Shown here one piece after another: positions 10,399-23,376 of a stretch of 64,000 nt of DNA. A program made the position numbers and the translations under genes. How positions within the stretch are numbered: position 1 is the first letter of the stretch; each line of letters starts with the position of its first letter. This DNA is from Desmodus rotundus (taxonomy: Eukaryota > Chordata > Mammalia > Chiroptera > Phyllostomidae), in contig NC_071392.1 in the NCBI RefSeq assembly GCF_022682495.2, positions 88,986,797 through 89,050,796 on the forward strand, given 5' to 3'. The notes under the pieces were generated by a model, which saw only the letters and a program-made list of their open reading frames with translations, was not told the origin of the DNA and did not search any database.

Positions 10399-11865
10399 TC
10401 AAAAAAGTTTTATGGCTTTTTGCCTTCTCCATTCAGAAATTATTTTTTTAATTTTTCCACATTTTTTCTAAGGATTTTGTTTTATTTGTAAACTTGACTG
10501 ATCTACTCCATGTAAAATTTGTTTGGGAGTAAGGTAGGACTCCAGCTTTAGCTTTTCCACCTGGCCGGCCAGTTACTCCAGCAACGTTGGTTGAGGAATC
10601 ATCCTTTTTTCCACCTTCTCCTTTTATACTTGAACTGCCTTTATACCTGAGTCTACTTCTGGGCTGCCTGATCTGCGCCATCGATCTGACTCTTCACGGG
10701 ATGGTAGCAGACCGTGGTAATGGATGAGCTTTTACAATAGCATTTCATAGTTCATACAGCTAATTTCCCTTTAATTCTCTTTTATCGGAATTTTTTTGTC
10801 TGAACACATTTACTTTTCCTATGTGATTTTAGAATGCTGATCATTTTACTGGGATTGTGTAGAGCTTCTGTTGAGATTGAATTTTACGTGCAAGTTAATG
10901 GCAGGATAATTGATATCTATATAAATGATGTCTTCCTGTCCAACAAGAGAATGAATGTCTTTCCACTTATCAGGCCTTCCCTTCACATTATACAAAATTT
11001 ATGTGAAGATAACTTCCAAACTTTCCCTGGTAAGTTAATTTCTGAGTTGTTCTTTTTCGGTAATGCACAGAACCCAAAAGCCATTTAAAGGAAAAAAACT
11101 CCCTGTCTTAAGGTCAATTTGGCACCTAATTACATCAGCAAAATCCTGCCCAGCAGTACCCAGATAGGCATTTTGTAGAATCGAATCGGGAGAAGATGCG
11201 CGTATAAGGCAGCGACCTGAGAGGGGCCACCGCAGAACCCTGCCTGCGCACCTAACTTAAGGATTGCTCGGTGCGTGTGACGTATCTTCAGGATCCCATT
11301 TGGGTAAGTCTTGTCAGGGTTGGATATTGAATAATACCCTAATGTCATCTCAGCATCTGTGGAGATGACATGTGGCTTTTCTTCTGCGGTAGCCTAACAG
11401 GGTGGCTGTAGTAAGAGCCCTCCAAATAGTGAACCACGCTCTCATCCCCAGCACAGTGAGGCATTCTCTGAAGGTTTAAGTAAAATCGTTTTACTAAAAC
11501 TTTGTTTAGTTTTTTTTTTTTAACACATCAGTCAGTATTCCTGGGTGAGATGGGTGTGTAGCATCCTTTTACTTGTGGGGGAAGGGCGTATTTGGGTTTT
11601 AAACTTATGCCAGCTTCATGAAAAGGGAGTGGAGGGGACCATGCAGCAGGAACATGGGGGCCTCTAGGAGAGCAGTCCCAACGACCAGGAGGCGGGACCT
11701 CACTCCTGCAACCGCAAGGGAGCGAGTGTGGGAGCACGTTTTTCCTGGAGCCTCAGACAAGAACTCAGCCCCATGCACACCCTGATTTCAGTCCCAGGCC
11801 CCCAGTCACACCACACTGGACTTCTCCACAGTTCTCTCACCAGGAATAACCCCCATAAGTGCCAT

Positions 11866-11985
11866 CCAAATGTTAATGTGCTAGAATCACCCGGGGAAAT
11901 CAACAAATACAGATTCAGCAGGCCGGAGACCGGACTGGAAATTTTGCATTCCTAACAAGCTCGGAGGTGAGGTCCACCCGCCACA
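11866..11985. mobile_element. MER5A-like hAT fragment
   Basis: TGTGCTAGAATCACCCGGGG, CAAATACAGATTCAGCAGG, TTTTGCATTCCTAACAAGC and GGTGAGGTCC lie in MER5A order. The ends are missing. Confidence 0.55.
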
Positions 11986-13739
11986 CTGAGTTAGAGGATG
12001 TAACAGCCCGGGGTACCACCTGTCCCGTGTAAGGTCACAGACATCACCTCAAAACCACTGGAGCCTCCTGTTCTGTTCCCTGTGTTTGTGAGCATAGCTC
12101 TCTGACAGCTCTCTTCATTCCTTTCGTATTCGCTGCTCTTTAACTTTGTGACTTGAATGTTTATCTTATTTTCATTTGGAGGGGGTGCTGTATCGTCCTC
12201 TTGCAGAGGAATATGGGTCCCAGTTAACATATCTCAGCTCTAAGCCCAAAACTCTCACTTCTGACTCCCCCTCCAAGACTACACGTTCCACAAGCGAGGT
12301 CTCTGCATGGATATTTTCCACGAGATTTTTATCTACAGGGCCTGGAAAGACTTCAGAGGCCGCCATCAGTTGCTGCAGCCTCCCCACGCCCTGGAGGAAC
12401 AGATCTGTTGAGCCTGTGTTTGCCAAGCACTGGGGGCCGGGTGAAGAAATGGTGGGTGGGCCAGCCTCACGTCGGTGGCTCAGGGGAGGGCGGTGTGGTT
12501 GGTTCCCTGCACATGGTCCCCTTCTTCCACGTGCTGCATCCTAGTCGCTCCAACGTGTCAGGGGGCTGCCCCCGCTCTTAGGTTCTGTTCTTTCGTAACT
12601 AGAATGGTTTAACTCTCCGAACCTCCACTGTGAATAAATCAAAAGGGTCACAGACATCCAGCTCTGGGTCCTTGTTTCCTCCCTTTGTGGGCATCTTTCA
12701 GTGCCAATTTCCCTCCACCTCTCTCTCCGCCTGTCTTTCCCTTGTCCCTTTCAATAGATTTTGAGCACCAAAGAGGGCAGGGTGCTCCTTCCCCCCCACC
12801 TCTTCTGTGTTCGCCCCCCTCCTGCCACCCCACCTGGCAGGGTCCTCAGAGAGGACCTCCCTTGAAGGACCGTGCTTGGTCAGCTTCTCTTAGGTCTCCA
12901 TTCCCTGGGGCTGGGGAAGTGCAGGAAACACAGGCGTCCGTGTTGCTATGGCAATGTCTCTGGTGGTGGCAGAACCACTGACTCCAATGGGTCCCGATAT
13001 TTGTGCTCGTCTTGTTTTTGTGCCACAGAAACATTACGAGAGGCCGACGAAAACAGAGTAGATTTCAGCCATCCACAGATAAGTGTCCATTAATATTCTT
13101 GTATATGAGTAACACTGTCCAGGCTAATCGGGCATCGCCTCCTTCACTGACTTGTCATTCAGAAAGGCTATCGTTGGAATCTGTGGGTGTGAATTTTTCC
13201 CAGGGAATGCCCACCACCTACTGCCTGGAAATGCTAGTTCCACCTTTGCCGGCCATCAGGGCCCTGGTGTTCTTGGCTGTGATTTCCGTTACAGAGACAT
13301 TATTCAGACAAAGTTTAGGCCCAACAGCATCCACTCTCCGGAGGGAGGTCACTGAGCAAACACCAGCAACAAACAGGTGATCACCGGAGAACTGTTCAGA
13401 GACAGGAAAGACCGGGCAGGTTCTCCATTCTGCTGCTCAGTTTCTGCCTGGACGGCTCAGGGGAAAAAGTAAAATCAGCTTCATGCTAACGTGGGAATGT
13501 GTGTAAAGCCCATGTGAATGTGGGTGCAGCTCTTTTAAACACAGAGAATGAACGGCTCCAACATTTCGTTCGCTCTTGGGAAAGGCGCAGAGCAGTTTTC
13601 AGCAATGGATGTGGGAACTCTCCCTTTTAACAAATGCAGAGGATAAAGGCAGGAATGATGGCAGCTTAAATTGTAAACAGCTTCCGTTGCTGAAATGCTG
13701 TCAGGGCATCATTTTGTTTGGCCTGCAGTGGCCCTTTAT

Positions 13740-13900
13740 GTGTGAGTAGACATGGTGAGCCCCGTTTTACAGATGAGGAAAATGAGACTCAGGGAAAGTG
13801 AGCGTCTGCATGCCCTCGGGGAGTGTCGGAGTGCCCTCCAAGTGAGTATAGGTGCTCCCCCTCCCCAGACCCCTCCTGCACAGCCAGGCCTGGGGACCAG
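13740..13900 (-). mobile_element. MIR SINE, antisense
   Basis: CCCGTTTTACAGATGAGGAA AATGAGACTCAGGGAAAGTG followed by GCATGCCC is the reverse complement of the MIR core, in order. Confidence 0.65.
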
Positions 13901-14901
13901 CCCCCTGCCTACAGCGCCTGCTCAAAGGCACTCAGAAGCATATTGCCAGGTCTAAATGTCAGGTGAACCCCCCCACCCCCGATTCCATGCCCTCCCCACT
14001 TTTCCTTCTTCTCGATAAAAATAATCAGCTTTGAATATACTCCAGTTCTTTGTTCTGAACTGTCTCCCTAGCTTCTGCCATCCCTTGAATCTAAAGCAGA
14101 TTCTGAAATAATAAGCACTTTGGGTACTTATAGGTGAGAGTCCTGCTGCTCAGCACACTTTCCCTTTTTTTTATTTTTTAATTTGTCTTTTACAGTCTGG
14201 ACTAAGTCATGCTTAGGACAGCGGCCCAATTAAGTATTGTTCACACTCTGTTGACGTGAGGGAGAGGCAGGCCTGTGAGGGGGCCACCTGGCTCATGTAG
14301 GAAGCGCCACCCAGGGGGGAGTCCCTTTGCAGGGAAGCACTGGAAGCTCTAGGAACCTTTTATCTCCCCGGGTTTCTTTGACAACCATTCATCATTCCAC
14401 CTGCCAACAAGCAAAGGCTCTGTCTTTGGCGATCAGAGGTTAATTCAGGAAGAGAACAGTTCACCAGACAAGGGAAATACCCGGCGTGGGGGTTGTGGCG
14501 TCCGTTTTCTGAGGTCAGCCTTCTGGGAAGACGAGGCACGTCTTGGGGTTGGAATTAAATGTCTTCACTTCTGCTAATGCAACTGAAAGGAGTATTTCAA
14601 AGCACGAGCCCTGCTGAGCATCGATAAAAGACTTAACGTATGTGCAGAATTAACTTCCAGAGTGCCCTGGCTCTGCTCACGGCCCCTTTCTAATAGACCA
14701 CACAGTGGGGCCGGGATCCGGTCAGTGGGCCGGAGCTGGGTGGACACCACTGTGTTCCCGGAAACCCTCCGCATCTGTGTCCTGGTTTCTGAATACTTAG
14801 GAATGAAAAGGAGTCAGTTTTACATTCTAATGAAAGAGCAATTACAACAGACGTCCTACAAGGCCAAGGTCATGTGAATATTGCCAGCGTGAGTCCAGGG
14901 C

Positions 14902-14922
14902 GGGGGGGGGGGGGGGGGGGGG
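14902..14922 (+). repeat. poly-G run (21 G)
   Basis: There are twenty-one consecutive G residues on the + strand. The exact length is error-prone in most sequencing methods. It could form a G-quadruplex. Confidence 0.9.
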
Positions 14923-17900
14923 CAGGAGCACACGCCTCATCGGAGACTGAAGATGCCTTCCGCAGACTGAGAGAGAGAGGTCACAGCAGCAGACTGAGTG
15001 TCTTCTCAAATGCATTTCATTGTTCACTGTGATTGCCTTGAAAGACAGAGATGAGGGCAAAAGCAAATCAGCAGTATTCATCTGTTTCTGCCGCAGGCCA
15101 GTTGGGGCCCTTGCATTGACTGGACATTCGCAAAGGGGAGGTGAGAGGAGACCCTTCTTCCCTTGCCTAGCTCCTCAGATGATTAAATGGGCCTCAGGGG
15201 GCTCACAAATGATGAAGCTCGTCTTCTAACTAGATTTTAGGTGATCAAAAACTTGTTGTAATCAAACTCCCAAGCCATGAGGTGTGGAAGTCCAAAGCCT
15301 TTTCTGATCCTTGCCCAAGGCCCGGTGGAGGTGACCTGAGCAGAGGCCTAAGGGCAATAAATAGCTCCCCAGGCTCCTAGAAACGGTCACCTCGAGAACA
15401 GCACCAACTCTTCACCATGGTCTCAGAGAAAACGTCAGGGAATGCCTTTAAAGGTGCACTTAGGGGCTTTTCCACTACGTTGGGTGGCTTTAACTTCTTA
15501 CCATGGTTATTTTCTCAACCACCCTGCCCTTAGAGAGTGGGGCTGTGTCCCCGGGGCCCGTCCCGGCCAGCGCTGCCTTGCCGTCAGGAAGCCACACAAG
15601 CCACACGCTGGGCCAGCAGAGTACCCCGTGTCCCAGGCTTCGTCAACGTCTACAGCTGTGACCCAGCTTTTCATCAAGTGACAGACAGTGGCTCTGGCGC
15701 TTTCGGATGTTTGACACCTGGGTATCCGGGCGTCGCACCCTGAGCTGCTGAGTCCGTCCTGTCACACCCCTGCCCACGCAAGAACCAGCGGCTGGGAGGC
15801 AAGGATTCTTCCCAAAACACAAATCAATGAACTTCAGAAAAATAACAACCCAGTATTGTTCAAAATACGCCTGTTCTCTCCCGCACGTGCCTTTGAACGC
15901 ATCCTCAGGACGGGCCTCGCAGGGTTTTCCCTCCCTGGCGCGCCTCCTGTGGGGAGCAAACTTGTGTTTTTGTTTCGAACCAGGCAAGGCCTCCAGGGAG
16001 CTGCCCGAGACAGCCGCTTGTCAAACCCCTTGGCTGTTTCTTAGACCATCCCTAGCACTCAGTAGTGATAGCCTCTCCCCTCCATTCAAAACACTAAAGA
16101 ATCGGACTCAGAAATTAAAGCCGTGTTTCTGTTGTGGCTTTCACAACACGAAAAAGAAACGGGGCTAAAGGAAACGGAACTGTCGGGGGGAGGGGGGCGG
16201 GGGTCTGTCATGTAAATCATTAAAAGCACACCAGTGACTCTGGGGGGGAAAAAAAGACAAGATTCTCAGAAGGAATTATTTCATTTCCTCTTGGGCACCA
16301 CATTAAATCGTAACACACTTGCTCAAGACCAGCTGGAGCCCTGAAACCCCAAGAGTCTCAGTTACAGCTCCACTGCTGGGAGTGAGGTATGGTCAAGCAC
16401 CCCGCCACCCAGGAGAGATGCAGTCGCCCAGGCCCCGCCCCAGACCAGCCAATCAGGACCTGCATTTTAACACCACCTCAGGTGGTTTGTATGTGCCTCG
16501 ACTTTCAAAAGCTCCACACCAGAACACTCGGATCCATTTATTTGTTTTCTCCTAAAGGCGTATTAGGATGAGGTGCAAGGAGGAGGAAAGAGCCTAAAGA
16601 GCCTCCAGCCACACGGTGCAGGGGCGCCTCACCCGTACCCCAGCACCGTTTGAGCAGGAGGGGACGGCACCTGCCGGGGGTCCTGCTGCTGCTGAGGACC
16701 ATTGGGAAACTTCGTTTTCCTTCGGAAAAGGGTCCGAATGGTACCACCCAGGTTTATCGTGTCCCCAAGATTCGGGGCCTCTGAGTCCCGCACTCCCGGT
16801 AACACCAGCATGGACCCTGTGGCAGAGACGAAAAGAAGCGACTACGCCCAGAGCGCCGTGGTGGCTCCGTAACAGAAGGACGTGCCACAAGCAGGGCTCC
16901 CCGCCCTTCGCTCGGGGGCCCCCTGCTCTAGAATTCCAGGGCTCCTCGTGAGAACTGCAGGCAGGCGCCTGGGAAGAGTCCCAGTGGGTCCCGGGACTCG
17001 GCAGTGGGGGCCTCGGCACCTAGCAGCTCCATGACTGTGCCCTAAATGCTGTCTGCGTCTCAGCCTCCTCAGATGCAGAGACGGCCATCGGGGGGGAAAG
17101 GCCAGGTGTGACAATCCGAGATCCTCGGGTGCCCAGATCGGTATCAGCAATAGCTTCGACAGTTGACTCCTGAACAGTTACTTCTGACCAAAAAAGAAGT
17201 GATGGGCCCACCCGAGTGATAGGAAGACCTTCCTGTCTAACGTGAAAGTGGAGACCGCATGGCTTACCCTCGTATTTACGTTACGGAATACAAAGTCTGA
17301 GCTTCTATCAGTGATGAGATTTTCTATTAAAATACCTATTTATACTTACTCAGACAAAAGAATGTAATGTCAGCCTAGCTTAGGAGTGTCAGTAAATCTT
17401 TTCCCTGGAAGGCAATTGAGACAACTCAGAAATTGGCCTTTAAAAAAAACCACTGGAAGGAGGGCGTCTAATATAGTAGATCACCCATTCGGTCCTTTTG
17501 TGGGAAAGTTGGCATTATTTAAACAACCAGGACCTACGGCAGACGGCAAGTCCTTTATTCTGTGTCTCTTCACCTCATGAACCTCTTTGGGTCACCAGAT
17601 CTCAGACACTCGTCAGGCTAAAAAGGGCAGGTTTGTTTAACTTGCTGGGAGCCAAAACTTCATCATCTCTCCCCACTTTGAAATCGGAGTTCTGGCTGGC
17701 TAGCTTTCTGTAGAAACTGAGGCAAAGGCTGTGGGCACAGGCCAATGTCTGTCATTCCCCAGGCAGAACCCTGCCGCCCACCGCCCACCCCTGCCTCCTG
17801 GGCACGTGGTCAGCAGCAGCCTCTCTCAGCACGAAGCAGAAGCCCCTCATGGCGTCAGCATCTCAGTCGACAACTATCTGTTCATGATCTCTTTCTCAGA

Positions 17901-18984
17901 TACCAGTCAGTAGTGAATGCTCAAAGCAAATGAGTTCAAAGGAGTACTTTCCTCCCATACCACTCTAAAGTGAAGGAGGAGAGCATGGTGAGATGGGACA
18001 AAGAAGCAGGGAGGCACAAAGGCTCAGATCCACCACAGAGCACAGACCCCGCCACAAACCCGAGCTGCGACTGAAATCCAATTACAACTGACGGCAGTTT
18101 TGTCGGCCTGTCTCAGATTGTCACTTCAGGTGCCGAAGCTTGAGTGGTTTCCATGGAGATGTTTTCTCAAGGAGACGTCAGCCACTATCTGGTTTTTTTG
18201 TCCCTGATGTATGTCAACCTAAAGCTTTTAGTGCCTTTTATTCAGGGTGGGGGAGTAACGTTAGATCACCTCAATTTATTTTTACATGCGTTTAAACGTG
18301 TGTTTTATTTGCAATTGGTTCTGAAGTCTACAATTTTATGTATTTTGAAATGTAATAAATAAGAACCACAACTACCTCATTTATATTCTGTAGTGATAAA
18401 AAAGAACAATGCTTTATTATTTCTTATTCTCCCTACCTGCTCAATGGCACAGGAAAGAAATTTGAGGCAAAAGAATTCAAACCTCTTTTTAATATTCTAT
18501 TCTTAAAACTGTCTTAATTCCACTTACTGTACTTAAGCACCTGCCTTGAAACATCTATTAATTTTTCACATTCTGTAAAGGCAACCAAAAATTACATTCC
18601 AACAGAAATGTTTGAAAGCCCAACGGGCGCTCTGCAGGATCTCAAGAGTGTCTCGGGAACGGTGAGCGCCGTTCTCTCTGGGCCAGCCGGGCCCCGGGGG
18701 GCTGGTGTCTGGGACCAGGAGCACCGGGTTTCTGTCCTTCTGCGACGCTGGCTCAGTGCCCTCGGTTCACCACACGTTCTGCTGGTACTGCTGCCATGTG
18801 GGGCTAGCCTGTGCCACATAAATGTCTCTTCCTGTTCAGCCTTTGCAGCCAGAGCCTTTCCATATCACTGCCCCCCCCCCCAGAGAGCCCCCAACACAGA
18901 GAAACAACGGGGCCAAGTCAGTGGGGTGCTCAGTGATGCTGGTGATTGGAGACAGGTCAGCTCAGTGTTTGCAAGTGGTTCTTG

Positions 18985-19165
18985 GAACCAGTTTCTCGGT
19001 GCAAACCCTGACTCCTCCTGTTACTGGTCATGGGGCCTCAGACATGTTTTTAGCTTCCTAAGTGGGATGAATATGCCCATCCCATGGGGGAGTGGGATGA
19101 GTTAATGCATGAAAAGGACTTAAAACAGGGCCTGACTTGCAGGAAGTGCTATTATGATTACTTCC
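18985..19165 (+). mobile_element. MIR SINE
   Basis: GGGATGAGTTAATGCATGAA AAGGACTTAAAACAGGGCCT followed by GCAGGAAGTGCTATTATGAT matches the 3' half of MIR. The upstream GCCTCAGACATG and CTTCCTAAGTGGG are its degenerate core. Confidence 0.65.
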
Positions 19166-22100
19166 TAAACAACTTGTTCCCAAAATTGAATTTCATGTCA
19201 ACTGACTCTTTGTACCCACAAGAGAAGGGAAGCACGTTCAGGCTGATTCCACCATAACAAACCACCTGCTCTCCTGGGCTCTGTGGAGTTTTGTATGTGA
19301 CGAAGGTGTAGTCAGTGCAATTGGAGACAAACTGCACGTAATTCTGGAATTCAGAGCTTTACCAGTTGTCACGTATAAACACCCACCCTGGTCACTGGCG
19401 GCCTTGGTTGTGTAAGGTGCCTCACGTCTGGGCAGTGGGGTTCAGGGCGGGTCACAGGCACTGGAGCCCCGGTTGTCCCCGCTGCCCAGAGGACGACACC
19501 ACACTCACCCCTGCCCAGCTCGCAGACAGAAGAGTGATAGACGGACTCTCATGTGCTTCCCTGGTGAATCCTTCCAGGAAGATAGCAAAGGGAAGGGCAG
19601 CCTGCCTTAGGAATGGAATAAAGCACCCACCCATGTTTTCGATTCTTTGGTGGGGGAGGGAAGAGCATTCTTACTCACCCAGTTCTAGTATCTGACCATT
19701 TTATGGTGTCTGTACAATTATGGGGAACAACTTCCCCTAGGCCTGCTCTTACAAATGTGTGGGCTACTTCCTTTCCCAACCCCCACCTGAAGACGGAGGA
19801 AGGGGAAAGGAAACGGGCACCAGTACGGAGCTCTCAGACTGCCCACACACAGAAGGCGGAAGGAGGCCGCTCTGTATGCTGAAGAGCGACTCTGGTCCGT
19901 GTCTGCGTACGCTCAGGTCTGTGACGCGTTCACCTTCTCTGGGCGAGAAGGGCCGTGGGACATTCATGGGCTGTGAATTCTCAGCCAGGCTGTTTCCTGA
20001 GCAAGGTCGTGGGCAAAGACTCTCTAGTCATCCATTCCCCCAGGAACACGTTCTGTCTGTCCCAAGCTGAGAGGGGAGGGGGGAGCTAATATCCGGGTGG
20101 TACAAAGGAAGCAGGGACTATAGGCTAATTGCGATGACCCAGTGAACAGCAAGGGAGATAAGCAGAAACACACGCTTCTAAGAGACTCTAGGTCAGAGTG
20201 GTTGGATGCAAGCCTGGTCTTGGGACTGTTAATATCTAAAGTCTCTTTTGAACTACTCACGACGTTTCCCAAAACAGAGGTCCCTTGGTACTGCAGCACC
20301 ACCCAAATTGCCCTGTTCTCCTGCAAACTTGGGGGTGGGCTGGGGCAGGGAGGTTGGCCACAGAACGTAGTGTGGGTCGTGGATGAGCTCTGTGGTCTGG
20401 ACCCAGGTGTGTTTCTGGGCGTGTTTCCCTGTATGTGCATTTCCAAGAGGCTCTGGGATTCAAGAGAAAGGAGAATTACAATGAAATCATTTGGAATGTC
20501 TCTATTAAAATGGCCATCACTCTGCTTGCCAGAATAAAGTGGATTTGCCGCAAGGAAATAAGCACTCACACGCATGAAGACAGCCAGGCTTGAGTGTAAA
20601 TAAGGCCATGTACATAGGGATGCTCGTGCAAAAACCAGAAGCCTGCTCTTGCATTTCCCGAGGCCTTCTGTTACACCCGAGGGTTTCCCACCGATTGTTC
20701 TTGGAGAATAACCAAAGGCCAGTGGACACCGGAATCGTTAGTAGCCTTTCTGTATTAAAGATACTCATCTCCTTTGCTGGTAAGAATGAGAATGCTGCCT
20801 TGCTTTTTAAGGGTCGGGTTGAGTTCAGGCAGCTGGCTTTCAAAATTGCACCAGCATGCGAGACCATTGTTAGAAGAGGCCACGCAAACACGTACACCCC
20901 TCTTAATGGACGGTTCCCATTGCACCAGTCAAGGAACATCCAGTATGCTCTGCTCTTTGTCTGCACTATTTGCCATTGGGACTGCAGACATCATGAAGAT
21001 CGGCCTCTGCCTTTAAGAGCGTGGCTACTGCCTAGGGAGTGACAAGAATTAAGATGACAGCCATTGAAAAGAGGGCCAGACACGCAATCGGAGGTGGCTG
21101 AGGATAGCTTCAGGGAAGAGGTGAGATTGGATGGACAGAGAGGAAAGGCACGCCCCAGAGGGCCCCGAGGGGGAGTCAAGGCATGTCGCCTGAGCACCAG
21201 GAATCTGTGCAGCTAGGATGCTGAGTTGGGAAAGTGGCTCCGTGTGGGAAGAGGCGGGAGAAACTTCAGCCCAAGGGAAGCCTTGCTGCATTTGCCAGAG
21301 AATTCCGTTTTATACCAAAGACAAATAAAATACCTGGACTATTTTCAAATGTTCTCTGCCAGCCCTTGTTGTTCTCCTCGGGTCATCTCAGGTCACCTCC
21401 ACACCTTCCATGGCTATAATGTCAGTAACCTCAAGGGAACCAGGGAGAGGCCTCTCAATATCTCTCAAAATCTTCATTTTCTGCAGTTCTGTGGATGCAA
21501 AGCCATAAAGCAGGCTTTGGAGCAGAGAGAGACTGTGCTGCGTTCTACCATCCACATGACCTGAAGCAGAAAAGCAAACAGTTTCCTAGTTTTGTGGATA
21601 GCACGCATTATCACAGAATTACCACTGTGAATTTCTGTCCCCGTCCTTAATGTATTTTGAAGGTTCATATTATTTAAAGGAGGACAGGAGATTTCTGTGT
21701 TTTTTCAAAAGCAGCCAAGAACTATGACCCTACTCACAAAGTATCTAAATGTCTAGTAAGTAGACCTCTCCACCTGGGTGTCCAATAGACACCTCAAACT
21801 CAGTATGTCCAAATCAAAGCAAATTTTCTCCCCCAGCCCCTAAAAGAGGCTCTTCCTCTCAGAGGCCCTGCCCACCCTGACTGACTGAGGCTAGTGCCTC
21901 CACAGCCCACCCAGCACCCTACTTATGTCACTAGATTGAGGCCTGGACCAGTTAAAACCAGCAAATGACGCTGAAAAGTCTCTTCCACGTCCACCAGTTA
22001 AAGACTTGGAGGAATGTGGGAAGTCCAGGGACTCGGAGTTCAGTTGTCTGTCATTTGTGCCTTGTTTAGTGTCTGTGGTTCTAATCTCGTCAACGGGTTT

Positions 22101-23295
22101 GAATGGTACTGATGGCTGAGCTAATTTGGGATATGATGTATCTGGGAAGGAAAAATTCCCTGGGCCTAAGTAAGAATTTCAAGCCCAAGAGAGGAAGGAG
22201 CAAATGATGTGTGCTCATGGGGCCCAGGGCCTCCCCTGGGGCGCAGTGTTTTTAGGACCGAGGAGGAGGAAGGATTCTACCTGGTTTGGGTCATTATCTT
22301 GGGGTCCCTGGAAGTCTGTAGCTCCAGAAATAAACTAGCCTTAGAAAAGCTGAGTCCTTATTAAGATACTCCTTGGATCCTAACACAAACCTATTTCATC
22401 AGTGTGTACACATTTCATTATGCCAAATAACTACTTTAAATGTTTTAACATTAATTGGTGCCGTTCACTAGCCATGGTTCTTATTAGACTAAGGTGATCA
22501 CCATAGGAGATGCTGCTGCTATTGGAAGATTTACCTGAAAGCTTAACTTCCCAAGCAGAAGTCCAGCAAATACGAAATCATTGTTGAAGTTAAATTAGCT
22601 TGTGTAGGTGATAATAGATATTCTCCTGACCTACAGACAGGCTTCAGGATCTGTTTGCCTTTCACAAGCTTTAAATTTATTTTATCTTAGAGAAACATCT
22701 AAGCTTAATACAACTGATCCTTATTTTTTCATAATAGGGGAAGAGAGTATTTATTACCCAATTAATAGTCTTCTCACCTCTCATGCAATATCAGTCCCTT
22801 ATAAAACATTCGTGAAGTGTACGGTGTTTTATTAGAGCCATGTAAAACATTAACATCCAGAGGTGATTACTTTTTAAATGAATGCTGCACATTATAGAAA
22901 GCCCATCTATGCGTACAGCCGAGGCCACCAGTTTTGGGTGGGATAACAGTAGATAGGAGGCAGGCTCCAGCCAAACTGAAGAAAAGGCATGGTAACGCAT
23001 AAGCTTGTCTGTCGGTGGGACTGGAGCAGGCAGCCCGGGTAGTTCAAGGTTCTCTGCTGTTCCTCCAGAGGGGGTGTAGTGCGTACCCGGGCCTCGTGCG
23101 GGGGAAGCCAGCAGGTGCACAGGCAGGACCCTGTGATCCTTGGAAACAGTAACCAGACGGGCCGGGTGTCTGAAATGGAGATCTCGTTTGGGAAAGCAGG
23201 AAGGGAAGACTACTACCAATAGACAGGTGTCAGATTACTTGGGATCAACGGTATGCCTCACCCTCCGACCTGACTTTTCATTTCTTTCCCTACAG

Positions 23296-23376
23296 CCAGT
23301 GCTGATTTTCCGTACAATCCAGGTCAAGGCCAAGCTATAAGAAATGGAGTCAACAGAAACTCGGCCATCATTGGAG
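23296..23376 (+). CDS. CNTNAP2: CNTNAP2 exon 23 (internal coding exon)
   Basis: This 81 bp phase 1-1 exon encodes the membrane-proximal extracellular linker of Caspr2 and the first residues of the transmembrane helix. The acceptor is TTTCCCTACAG at 23295 and the donor is GGAG|GTAGGT at 23376/23377. Joining the single G from the previous exon to CC gives Ala, and reading continues [20 protein letters not shown], then NSAIIG. This agrees exactly with the human protein as I remember it. The exon is too short to stand out as an open frame; I found it by looking for the sequence that must lie between the laminin-G exon and the tail exon. Confidence 0.97.

Larger units (their letters stand above)
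9400..10740 (-). mobile_element. antisense L1 fragment, interrupted
   Basis: On the + strand the segments TTTGTTGGCTGTTTACTACT, GGGAGTAAGGTAGGACTCCA and CCGGCCAGTTACTCCAGCAA are reverse-complement L1 ORF2 in the right order. It is interrupted by the Ves SINE at 9612 and by a small retrocopy at 10228. The outer limits are approximate. Confidence 0.7.
4699..23295 (+). other. CNTNAP2: CNTNAP2 intron 22 (18.6 kb)
   Basis: The ends are GTAAAG and CTACAG. Recognised contents are three MER5A-like pieces, a chimeric mariner copy (6590-7140), two Ves SINEs (8028, 9612), an antisense L1 (about 9400-10740) with a small retrocopy inside it, and MIRs near 13.7 and 19 kb. I see no gene in the remainder (notably 4699-5430, 5760-6590, 7141-8027, 8200-9400, 10740-11860, 11990-13740, 13900-18985 and 19165-23295). 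Parts may be conserved non-coding sequence, but that cannot be judged without other genomes. Confidence 0.85.

Noticed and set aside
20024..20575. 183-codon minus-strand open frame in intron 22
   Set aside because: It has biased, low-complexity Ser/Pro composition, overlaps an equally long + strand frame and has no family resemblance; length alone is not evidence.
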